Positions 54,427 to 60,702 of a stretch of DNA of 64,000 nt are shown here, one piece after another. The notes below the pieces were generated by a model. That model was not told the DNA's origin and did no database searches. It saw nothing but the letters and a program-made list of their open reading frames with translations. Origin of the DNA: Rhodospirillales bacterium (GTDB taxonomy: Bacteria; Pseudomonadota; Alphaproteobacteria; Rhodospirillales; Casp-alpha2); contig JAJFII010000098.1 in NCBI GenBank assembly GCA_021775095.1, positions 62,001-126,000 of the forward strand, read 5' to 3'. Positions within the stretch are counted from its first letter, which is position 1. Every line of letters begins with the position of its first letter. The position numbers and the translations under genes were made by a program.

Positions 54427-54574
54427 GACTAACTCCAGCGATCAAGTAGCTCAGCAACGTGACAAGATGTTGCTGAAACTCTTAAAAACACCCCCGCAAC
54501 CTCGCCCCAAGCGAGAACGGGAGGAAAAGCCTACTGCAAAATCGAAATCAAAGAAACCCGCCCCGGCCAAGTAG
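54425..54574 (+). CDS. Small lysine-rich protein
   Basis: 49 residues: M-T-N-S-S-D-Q-V-A-Q-Q-R-D-K, a short helix (K-M-L-L-K-L-L-K), then a Pro/Lys/Arg-rich tail ending K-S-K-S-K-K-P-A-P-A-K. Its ATG overlaps, on the opposite strand, the start codon of the MltR/HEPN-like gene, and its stop lies inside a terminator hairpin, which supports a real transcript ending here. Ribosome site weak. Function unknown. Confidence 0.5.
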   Translation: MTNSSDQVAQQRDKMLLKLLKTPPQPRPKREREEKPTAKSKSKKPAPAK

Positions 54575-54587
54575 CCGGGGCTTTTTG
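54561..54587 (+). terminator. Rho-independent terminator overlapping a stop codon
   Basis: CCCCGGC, six bases, GCCGGGG, C then five T. The TAG of the 49-residue gene lies between the stem arms. Confidence 0.85.
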
Positions 54588-54599
54588 TTGGAGAATCAA

Positions 54600-54677
54600 A
54601 TGCTGCCATTTACTAAAGAATACATCAAAATGGGATTGCCAAACTATCAAGGATACGACGGTGGCCATGGTTACTGA
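54600..54677 (+). CDS. Candidate 25-residue peptide
   Basis: M-L-P-F-T-K-E-Y-I-K-M-G-L-P-N-Y-Q-G-Y-D, then G-G-H-G-Y. GGAG stands 6 bases before the ATG, immediately downstream of the terminator. The C-terminus is Gly/Tyr-rich. Short and unsupported by family; could be chance. Confidence 0.22.
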   Translation: MLPFTKEYIKMGLPNYQGYDGGHGY

Positions 54678-54904
54678 CTCTCTGCAACATCAGCAGCTTT
54701 CAGAAGCGCCGCTGCCAGCTCACGCGCTGTCGTGCTCAACATCTGGACCGATACCGATTCAAGCCCAAGCTCGCGCTCGGGGAGAATTGCGGACAGCGCG
54801 ATGGTCACCCCGTTATCGGTGTTGCCGTGCGCTGTGGCGCGTTGCGCGATGGGCAAGTGAAATGGCCCTGGCCCTTGAAAGGTGATGGTGCTTTCGTCAA
54901 TCAT
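54671..54904 (-). CDS. Small hypothetical protein
   Basis: 77 residues from ATG 54904 (GGGGG upstream), or 81 from an ATG 12 bases earlier. Reads M-I-D-E-S-T-I-T-F-Q-G-P-G-P-F-H, a beta-type segment (G-V-T-I-A-L-S-A-I-L-P) and a C-terminal helix (A-R-E-L-A-A-A-L-L-K-A-A-D-V-A). No family recognised. It lies 50 bases downstream of the transposase gene on the same strand. Confidence 0.4.
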   Translation of the reverse strand: MIDESTITFQGPGPFHLPIAQRATAHGNTDNGVTIALSAILPERELGLESVSVQMLSTTARELAAALLKAADVAESQ

Positions 54905-54954
54905 TGTTGCCCCCATTGTTTTTGCGCCAGCGCAGAAAGGCGCTCGCCTTCTGT

Positions 54955-55881
54955 TTAAGCGTTCGCGGTTTGACTAGGTTGATGATACATCAGGCGCTTG
55001 CCCTTTGCTCCAGCCAGCAATTCGTTGGCTCGTTCGCCGTCTGTCAGATCTCGGGTGTTGTGGCGAAAATCGAATTCGGCGAGATATCGGTACAGGTGGG
55101 CTTCGCTAACATTATGGAACGATCCCATGATGCCGCGTTTGAGAAGAGCAAAATAGCTTTCGACGGTATTTGTGTACCAGAAATTGCCGCGTACATATTC
55201 GCGGGCACTGTGGTTCACTGTGCCGTGTCCTGAGAACTCTTCGCCCACTTTTGGGTAAACAACACTCTCGTCGGTCATAAGGTATGACTTGCGATCCGCG
55301 TTCTTAACGATGATCGGGCGCAGGGTTTTCGAATTAACATTGGTGACGTGAAAAGAGCGCACTTCGCCTTCTCTCTCAACGAGGGAGACAACGGCGTGTT
55401 TCTTGGGAATTGGTTTCCCGTTGTGAGCGTTTTTGGCTTTGCCACCAACATAGGTTTCGTCAACCTCAACAACCTTGTTCCCGCCACCTACCGGGCCGCG
55501 CTCCGGATCTATAGCGCACTCCCGCAGACGGTGGAACAAAAACCAAGCGGTTTCGTAGTTGGTCCCGAGCATGCGTTCTAATTGTTTTGCGCTCATGCCC
55601 TTTTTGCTTGAGGCCATTAGTTGAGCCGCCAGTACCCACTTGCACAGCGGCACTTTGGATCGTTCCATAACGGTGCCGATAGTGACGGTGAAGGGCTTAC
55701 GGCAGTCCTTGCACTTGTGGACACCGGGGCGGGTGCTTTTGCCGTTGAGTTTGGTAGTGCGAGCGCCTGAGACGCCACAACGGGGACAGACTGGACCCAG
55801 AGGCCACAACAGGGACTCAAGGTGTTCACGAGCTGCATCGTTGTCGTGGTAGATCGGGTTTGTTAGGTCAACTTTGGTCAT
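54955..55881 (-). CDS. IS1595-family transposase
   Basis: 308 residues, apparently full length. N-terminal zinc ribbon C-P-R-C-G ... C-K-D-C-R-K, then the ISXO2-type DDE domain: V-V-E-V-D-E-T-Y-V-G-G, L-M-T-D-E-S, and the H-S-A-R-E-Y and N-T-V-E-S-Y-F-A-L-L-K-R-G motifs. It catalyses cut-and-paste of an IS1595-type element. I did not find convincing terminal repeats or a target duplication, so the element's ends are unknown. Confidence 0.93.
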   Translation of the reverse strand: MTKVDLTNPIYHDNDAAREHLESLLWPLGPVCPRCGVSGARTTKLNGKSTRPGVHKCKDCRKPFTVTIGTVMERSKVPLCKWVLAAQLMASSKKGMSAKQLERMLGTNYETAWFLFHRLRECAIDPERGPVGGGNKVVEVDETYVGGKAKNAHNGKPIPKKHAVVSLVEREGEVRSFHVTNVNSKTLRPIIVKNADRKSYLMTDESVVYPKVGEEFSGHGTVNHSAREYVRGNFWYTNTVESYFALLKRGIMGSFHNVSEAHLYRYLAEFDFRHNTRDLTDGERANELLAGAKGKRLMYHQPSQTANA

Positions 55882-56136
55882 AGCTTCATTCCTTTATTTG
55901 AAGCCTAATCTACATTATGTGACGTGGTACGTCAACCGGATAGTTCCCGGATTTTTTTATCGGTGCAAAGCAGTCAATCCGCCACGGCGCTCTGGCGGGC
56001 GGGGTTTTGCGCCTGAGCAAACATTTATTAAATAACCTGGATTTTACCAATATTGATACATATCAAGGTTGGCTGAGCCTGCATCCTCTATGTTGCAGGC
56101 ATCTGTTAACTGCGGTCTCGGATTTGGAGCTGGCCC

Positions 56137-56547
56137 ATGCACTTGAAAAAGAACACCGATTTTTATTCAATCATACCTGCAACGGTTAAATGGGCAGTCA
56201 AACCCCTGGTGTCATCGACCCTCATAGGGCTAATCGCATTTTCATCGGCCGGAATCGCACTTGCGGATTTGGTGGGCGATCAACGGGGCGACGGACACCA
56301 CATGAGTTGGGGGGATGGTAGTGGAATAATGATTTTTGGGCCGCTAATGATGATCGGCCTCGTTGCTGTCATCGTTCTCGTCGTGATGTTGTTAATGAGC
56401 CGTGGAAAATCTGTATCGGAAATGGGTGGCACTGCCCAGGGCCAATATCCACTAGCCGTTGCCATTTTGGATGAAAGATATGCAAAGGGTGAAATTGACG
56501 GCGATGAGTATGCAGAGCGCAAACGGGTTCTGTTAGCCAAACCCTAG
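56137..56547 (+). CDS. SHOCT-domain membrane protein
   Basis: 136 residues. One hydrophobic segment near residues 27-45 (possible signal or anchor), a His/Asp/Gly loop (D-Q-R-G-D-G-H-H-M-S-W-G-D), a second membrane helix (M-M-I-G-L-V-A-V-I-V-L-V-V-M-L-L), and the C-terminal SHOCT motif A-I-L-D-E-R-Y-A-K-G-E-I-D-G-D-E-Y. SHOCT segments promote oligomerisation at the membrane. Role unknown. Lies beside the accessory patch. Confidence 0.8.
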   Translation: MHLKKNTDFYSIIPATVKWAVKPLVSSTLIGLIAFSSAGIALADLVGDQRGDGHHMSWGDGSGIMIFGPLMMIGLVAVIVLVVMLLMSRGKSVSEMGGTAQGQYPLAVAILDERYAKGEIDGDEYAERKRVLLAKP

Positions 56548-56752
56548 GATCACCGCGATTGATTGTCGTTGGAAAACCTGCATCATCGCCAGTCTGTTAA
56601 TAAGGATGACGGGGCCAGGGCAACCGGCTTGTGGCAGGGGAGACGATGTGGCGGCCTGTCACGACCCTAACAGAGTCTGTTCAATTGCCGCTTATTTGAT
56701 AAGTGATGATCAAATGGGCACCATCACATCGCTTTATGCGTTCCTGATACCA

Positions 56753-56788
56753 ATAAAAACGCCCGGCGGGCATTGGTCCGCCGAGCGC
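56753..56788 (-). terminator. Rho-independent terminator of trcR
   Basis: On the minus strand: CGCTCGGCGG, eight bases, CCGCCGGGCG, then TTTTTATT; a 10-bp stem with one wobble, starting 24 bases after the trcR stop. Confidence 0.85.
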
Positions 56789-56810
56789 ATTAACTGTCGG
56801 TCCGGCAATC

Positions 56811-57476
56811 TTATTGCTTAGGGGACTGCGGTGCCGGGGTACCAAAGACATCTTCAACCGTATGTTCCTTGGGAGCCGGTGGTGCCGCCTGGATATCGGG
56901 TTGGGCAACAATACCATCCGGTGCGGTTGCCGCGCCGGGGGTATGTACCGTACCGGCCCGGGCGCGGGCAATTGCCACCAACCGCTCCAGTTCGTTACCC
57001 TTGCACAATCCTAAACCTACGGGGTTTTGCGGCGTAATGTTTGTCGTATTCCAATGGGTCCGGTCACGGATCGAATTGATGGTCGGTTTGGTGGTGCCGA
57101 CCAGTTTGGAAATTTGGGCATCACTCAGTTCCGGGTAATTTTTGATCAGCCAGGCAATGGCATTGGGGCGGTCCTGACGTTTGGAGACGGGCGTATAACG
57201 CGCGCCCTTTCTTTTTGCACGGGCTTCAGGGACATCGCTTTTCGAAATTTTTAAAGTTGCAACGGGGTCTGCCTCACAGCGTTTGATTTCTTCGTGTGTC
57301 AGTTCTCCAGCCGCCAGAGGATCTAAACCCTGCATGCCGGTTGCAACTTCGTCATCGGCAATGGCCTGAACCTCAAGCTCATGCAATCCACAGAACGTCG
57401 CTACCTGTTCGAAGGAGAGTGTCGTATTATCAACAAGCCAAACGGCCTTCGCCTTTGGCATCAGCGGATGCGCCAT
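56811..57476 (-). CDS. trcR: Cell-cycle transcriptional regulator TrcR (DUF1013)
   Basis: 221 residues. The opening M-A-H-P-L-M-P-K-A-K-A-V-W-L-V-D-N-T-T-L-S-F-E-Q is DUF1013, and the middle D-R-P-N-A-I-A-W-L-I-K-N-Y-P-E-L-S-D-A-Q-I-S-K-L-V-G-T-T-K-P-T-I is a helix-turn-helix with the family's conserved W-L. It is widespread in alphaproteobacteria and described as a cell-cycle-linked regulator. The Ala/Pro-rich C-terminal ~50 residues look disordered. Monocistronic, with its own terminator. Confidence 0.93.
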   Translation of the reverse strand: MAHPLMPKAKAVWLVDNTTLSFEQVATFCGLHELEVQAIADDEVATGMQGLDPLAAGELTHEEIKRCEADPVATLKISKSDVPEARAKRKGARYTPVSKRQDRPNAIAWLIKNYPELSDAQISKLVGTTKPTINSIRDRTHWNTTNITPQNPVGLGLCKGNELERLVAIARARAGTVHTPGAATAPDGIVAQPDIQAAPPAPKEHTVEDVFGTPAPQSPKQ

Positions 57477-57587
57477 AATCTTTTTCCCATTCCAGATGTT
57501 TTTGCGCTGATCACCGACCCGCAGTGATCATTTGTCGCCTTTATAAACCGCACAGGGCCATGGGGTCAAACAACGAAACTCCCTGGA

Positions 57588-58580
57588 TCAGATCTTCAGC
57601 ATGATTTTCCCTATATGCTGGCTGGATTCCATTAACGCGTGCGCCTGTGCAACTTCACTCAGGGCAAAGGTTTTGAAGATGACTGGTTTTACCGAACCGG
57701 CAGATAGGAGCGGCCATACATTATTGAGCAGGGCGGCAGCGATTTCGCCTTTCCGTTCGATGCTTTGCGGGCGAAGGGTCGAGCCGGTAATGGTTAAACG
57801 TTTCAGCATTACCGGCATAAAATTGACTTCGGATTTTGATCCCTGCAGAAAGGCAATTTGAACCAGTCGCCCGTCAACGGCAAGAGATTGAATGTTCCGA
57901 GGTATATAGTCGCCGCCGACCATATCGAGAATAACATTTACGCCGCGCGGGCCAAATTCCCTGGCCACTTCGACAAAATCTTCTTCCCGGTAGTTGACGG
58001 TCCGTTCGGCACCGAGGTCAAGGCAAGCCTGGCATTTTTCTGCGTTTCCAGCCGTCGCCAGTACCCGTGCCCCCCGTTGGCTGGCAATTTGTATGGCTGT
58101 CGTCCCAATGCCACTGGATCCACCGTGGATCATCAGTGTTTCCCCGGCTTTTAGGGCACCGCGTTCAAAGACGTTGGTCCAGACCGTAAAACACGTTTCA
58201 GGCAGTGCTGCGGCTTCGACCATCGACAAACCATCAGGTACGGGCAGACATTGCTGAAAGGGTGCCGTCACATATTCGGCGTAACCGCCGCCGGCGACCA
58301 ATGCACATACCCTGTCGCCCACCGACCAAGTTGCCACCTGATCACCGACCGCGACGATCTCGCCCGATACTTCCAAACCAGGAATATCGGTTGTTCCCGG
58401 CGGTGGTGCATAGTTGCCCATCCGCTGGATGCAGTCAGGCCGATTGATACCAGCGGCTTCAATACGGATGAGAACCTCCCCAGGTGAAGGGTGGGGGAGG
58501 GTGCGGGTTGTCAGTTTTAGCGCATCGGGCCCGCCAGGTTGCGGGATTTCGATGCAATTCATTTGTGTTGGCAAAACCAT
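57588..58580 (-). CDS. NAD(P)H:quinone oxidoreductase (zinc-less MDR family)
   Basis: 330 residues from ATG 58580 (GAGGA upstream). MDR fold: R-I-E-A-A-G-I-N-R-P-D-C, G-L-E-V-S-G-E-I-V-A-V-G, and the nucleotide loop I-H-G-G-S-S-G-I-G-T-T-A-I-Q-I-A. No catalytic or structural zinc cysteines, as in PIG3/quinone oxidoreductase-type members. It reduces quinones with NADPH. The gene is divergent from DUF1192. Confidence 0.92.
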   Translation of the reverse strand: MVLPTQMNCIEIPQPGGPDALKLTTRTLPHPSPGEVLIRIEAAGINRPDCIQRMGNYAPPPGTTDIPGLEVSGEIVAVGDQVATWSVGDRVCALVAGGGYAEYVTAPFQQCLPVPDGLSMVEAAALPETCFTVWTNVFERGALKAGETLMIHGGSSGIGTTAIQIASQRGARVLATAGNAEKCQACLDLGAERTVNYREEDFVEVAREFGPRGVNVILDMVGGDYIPRNIQSLAVDGRLVQIAFLQGSKSEVNFMPVMLKRLTITGSTLRPQSIERKGEIAAALLNNVWPLLSAGSVKPVIFKTFALSEVAQAHALMESSQHIGKIMLKI

Positions 58581-58678
58581 GGTTGGGTCCTCGTACGTCG
58601 AAATTTGATTTATCTCGACCGTATCTAGTAGGTTGTTTATCTGCAAACAAGAACCAGCCGTCATCAAAGCGAGGGGCC

Positions 58679-58861
58679 ATGGATATAGAAGAACTGGAAC
58701 CAACAAAAAAGAAGAAACAACTCAAGGATCTCGACATTCTGTCGATAGAGGCACTTGGCGACTACATTGTCGAACTGGAAACGGAAATTGCCCGCGCGCG
58801 TGACAAGATTGAATATAAAAAACAGGCAAGAAAAGGCGCGGAGAGTTTTTTTAAGTCGTAA
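58679..58861 (+). CDS. DUF1192-family small protein
   Basis: 60 residues: M-D-I-E-E-L-E-P-T-K-K-K-K-Q, then D-L-D-I-L-S-I-E-A-L-G-D-Y-I-V-E-L-E-T-E-I-A-R-A and a basic coiled-coil end. This is the DUF1192 pattern, a short coiled-coil protein conserved in alphaproteobacteria, function unknown. Start chosen for the conserved M-D-I-E-E; GCGAGGGG precedes it. Confidence 0.88.
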   Translation: MDIEELEPTKKKKQLKDLDILSIEALGDYIVELETEIARARDKIEYKKQARKGAESFFKS

Positions 58862-58871
58862 TTCAACGGTT

Positions 58872-59087
58872 TTACGGGTTTGCCTTGAGCCGGCGTGACC
58901 TAACAAACAGAAACCAGCCGATTGCGCCAAACAGCAATACGATGACCAGCCATCCGGCGCGCGGGCCGAACGGGCATTTTGAGCCGGTTGGCGGGCGCCA
59001 GGATCCGCCATTTTTTGAGGTGATCACATGCAGGGTCGGTAACACAACCCACAGGGCAAGAACAATCCAGGCCAAAGTGGATTCCAT
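58872..59087 (-). CDS. Small two-helix membrane protein (PLDc_N-like)
   Basis: 71 residues with two hydrophobic helices (L-A-W-I-V-L-A-L-W-V-V-L-P and W-L-V-I-V-L-L-F-G-A-I-G-W-F-L-F-V), a short loop and a basic tail. The second half is reminiscent of the PLDc_N membrane domain. GAGG stands 9 bases before the ATG. A plus-strand frame overlaps it in part but has no motif. Function unknown. Confidence 0.55.
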   Translation of the reverse strand: MESTLAWIVLALWVVLPTLHVITSKNGGSWRPPTGSKCPFGPRAGWLVIVLLFGAIGWFLFVRSRRLKANP

Positions 59088-59193
59088 TAGGCAAACCTCG
59101 CCAGGTCAAAACAAAAAGACGGTCCCCGCATGGGGTATTTTGGATTTCCAAGCCAACAATGTCCATAGGCGCTTGATAGGGAACGTTTTAACG

Positions 59194-59247
59194 ATGTGGG
59201 GTTGGGGCGTGCCGATTATCGGTTTGATTTTAAGAATTTTAAAATAA
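59194..59247 (+). CDS. Candidate 17-residue hydrophobic peptide
   Basis: M-W-G-W-G-V-P-I-I-G-L-I-L-R-I-L-K, a short hydrophobic/cationic sequence. Its stop is at the foot of a terminator hairpin, and a GGGAACG stands about 10 bases before the ATG. The composition is like membrane-active or leader peptides. Length makes coding status doubtful. Confidence 0.25.
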   Translation: MWGWGVPIIGLILRILK

Positions 59248-59283
59248 CCCGCTGTGCCGGAAAAACTGGGGCGGGTTTTTTTG
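59246..59283 (+). terminator. Rho-independent terminator
   Basis: AACCCGC, a loop with a minor inner stem, GCGGGTT running into seven T. It faces plus-strand transcription from the DUF1192 side. It lies in the gap 59088-59537. Confidence 0.82.
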
Positions 59284-59333
59284 ATATTAGAATACTATAG
59301 TAGGCAATTTTTACGAAAAACATGATTCAACTA

Positions 59334-59453
59334 TTGACCCGGATAGACATGTCTTAGTATGGTCGCCGGGCTTAACTGATGAATAATATGTTGGCGAGTT
59401 TAACAGGGAAATATTCTAATAAAATACAGGGGCTGTCGGTAACGGCAGCCCCT
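59334..59453 (+). ncRNA. Candidate small RNA with GTAA-capped hairpin
   Basis: A possible promoter (TTGACC at 59334, 18 bases, TATGGT at 59358) is followed about 70 bases on by a stable hairpin at 59428-59453: AGGGGCTG, an inner T-C-G / C-G-G pairing, tetraloop GTAA, CAGCCCCT. The GNRA loop is typical of structured RNA. No T tract follows it on the plus strand; on the minus strand the flank is U-rich, so it might instead terminate transcription from the right. Weak evidence; a ten-base palindrome TACTATAGTA lies upstream at 59293-59302. Confidence 0.3.
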
Positions 59454-59537
59454 AAATAATATATGATATGTCGTTCTGAAATTTTATAACCGATTGATTT
59501 TTTTAAGTTTTATCGGCTTTAATTCCATTATCCCCGA

Positions 59538-60014
59538 TTGGTAAATGACGTGACGTCCTTAGCGATGCAATCACACCGCCGCAGTTATCCCTATCATTTG
59601 AATATTCCCACCCGTTGGGGCGATAACGACATGTTGGGACACTTGAATAATGTCGTATATTACCGGTTTTTTGAGGCGATTGTTGTCAAGTTTATGACCG
59701 AAGAATTTAACTTGGACTGGACCGGGCACCACGAGAATGCACAGGCGGTTGAAAGTCTCTGCCGTTTTCACCGCCCCCTCAGTTTCCCCGACATCATTAC
59801 GGCCGGATTGCGTGTCGGTAAAATTGGCAGCTCCAGCATAACTTTTGAGTTGGCTTTATTTGCACCGGGCGTCGACACGCCGTCGGCGACGGGCCATGTG
59901 ATTGAGGTTTTGGTGGATGTTGCATCGGGTAAATCAACGCCCATAGACAAGGAGCGTCGCGCAGTTCTTGAGCAGTATAGGGATGTCACGTTCTCGGGCG
60001 GCATACCGCAATAA
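59538..60014 (+). CDS. Acyl-CoA thioesterase (hotdog fold)
   Basis: About 149-158 residues. The start is unclear: TTG 59538, or ATG 59565 nine codons later; neither has a clear ribosome site. Hotdog thioesterase marks: R-W-G-D-N-D-M-L-G-H-L-N-N-V-V-Y-Y-R-F-F-E, with the catalytic Asp, then C-R-F-H-R-P-L-S-F-P-D and V-G-K-I-G-S-S-S-I-T-F-E. Class of YbgC/4-hydroxybenzoyl-CoA-type thioesterases, releasing CoA from acyl thioesters. It converges with hsp20 on a shared terminator. Confidence 0.9.
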   Translation: MVNDVTSLAMQSHRRSYPYHLNIPTRWGDNDMLGHLNNVVYYRFFEAIVVKFMTEEFNLDWTGHHENAQAVESLCRFHRPLSFPDIITAGLRVGKIGSSSITFELALFAPGVDTPSATGHVIEVLVDVASGKSTPIDKERRAVLEQYRDVTFSGGIPQ

Positions 60015-60015
60015 A

Positions 60016-60049
60016 AAAAGCGCGCCTCCGGGGGGAGAGACGCGCTTTT
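60016..60049. terminator. Bidirectional terminator between thioesterase and hsp20
   Basis: AAAAGCGCG at 60016-60024, an inner CTCC/GGAG, CGCGCTTTT at 60041-60049. Both strands show the stem followed by T residues, fitting its position between convergent genes. Confidence 0.85.
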
Positions 60050-60077
60050 CGCTTCACTGACTAACGGATTGCAGGCG

Positions 60078-60536
60078 TTAGGCAGCTTTATTATGCTCGA
60101 GAGCCTTCGTCGAAATGGAAATTTTGCGCGGTTTCATTTCCTCTGGGACTTCGCGAACCAGTTCAACGGACAACAATCCATTTTTGAGATCCGCGCCGGC
60201 TACCCGAATATGGTCGGCAATTTCAAATCGGCGTTCAAAGGCACGTCCAGCGATACCGCGGTGCAGAAACGTTACACCTTCACTGTCGTCCGTTGATAAT
60301 TTGCCTGTGATGGTCAGGGTATTTTCCTTGGCTGTAATATCCAGCTCGTTCTCGTTAAAGCCGGCGACAGCAATGGTCACACGGTAGGTGTCGTCTTCCA
60401 CCTGTTCAATGTTATAGGGCGGATAAGCCTGGGCGTTGGAATCCCATTCCGAGGCCGAGTTCATGAGCCGCTGCATGCGATCAAAACCGACCGAGTGGCG
60501 AAAAAGTGGTGATAAATCGAGTGTACGCATAGCCAT
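60078..60536 (-). CDS. Hsp20-family small heat-shock protein
   Basis: 152 residues. The alpha-crystallin domain runs from A-Y-P-P-Y-N-I to the end; V-A-V-A-G-F-N-E-N-E-L-D-I is typical of IbpA-type, with G-I-A-G-R-A-F-E-R-R-F and G-L-L-S-V-E-L-V-R-E-V-P as the I/L-x-V strand. The N-terminal F-D-R-M-Q-R-L-M-N marks the bacterial class A. It holds unfolded proteins during heat stress. Its leader carries a sigma-32 promoter and structured UTR. Confidence 0.95.
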   Translation of the reverse strand: MAMRTLDLSPLFRHSVGFDRMQRLMNSASEWDSNAQAYPPYNIEQVEDDTYRVTIAVAGFNENELDITAKENTLTITGKLSTDDSEGVTFLHRGIAGRAFERRFEIADHIRVAGADLKNGLLSVELVREVPEEMKPRKISISTKALEHNKAA

Positions 60537-60648
60537 ATTCTCCTTTAATGAGCTACATGGTGTTGGTGAGGCCGCACCATTGCCAGCCTCAGAATAACCC
60601 GCTTAAGGGCTGTTTTGTCCTTGGACCCTCAATAGGCATCCATCGACA
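60537..60648 (-). promoter_or_regulatory. Structured 5' leader of hsp20, possible RNA thermometer
   Basis: About 112 bases from the inferred transcript start to the ATG. It contains TGTTTTGTC/GACAAAACA stem halves at 60611-60619 and 60645-60653 (near its 5' end), a GAGGC/GCCTC stem around 60570-60590, and U-A-U-U-C-U at 60591-60596 able to pair with A-G-A-A-U-A at the ribosome site and start codon (60536-60541). It has the size of ROSE-type thermometers, but the canonical U-Y-G-C-U anti-ribosome-site box was not seen. Confidence 0.4.
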
Positions 60649-60654
60649 AAACAG

Positions 60655-60683
60655 ACATAGGCAGGCGTTTTTCGTCCCGCAAG
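60655..60683 (-). promoter_or_regulatory. Sigma-32 (RpoH) promoter of hsp20
   Basis: On the minus strand: CTTG, 18 bases, CCTATGT. This matches the alphaproteobacterial RpoH consensus CTTG-N17/18-CYTATnT, 120 bases upstream of the hsp20 start and 20 bases after the cyclase gene's stop. Confidence 0.78.
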
Positions 60684-60702
60684 TGTTTTAGGTAAAAAGA
60701 AG

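Noticed and set aside
55915-55935. GACGT / ACGTC repeat beside the transposase as an element end
   Set aside because: Short, and no matching inverted copy was found at the other side of the transposase gene.
58885-59247. Plus-strand frame overlapping the two-helix membrane protein
   Set aside because: No motif and composition unlike a soluble protein; only its last 17 codons, with an internal ATG, looked worth a separate low-confidence entry.
60537-60648. Canonical ROSE thermometer
   Set aside because: The U-Y-G-C-U box pairing with the ribosome site was not found; only a weaker pairing was, so it is listed as a candidate thermometer and not as ROSE.
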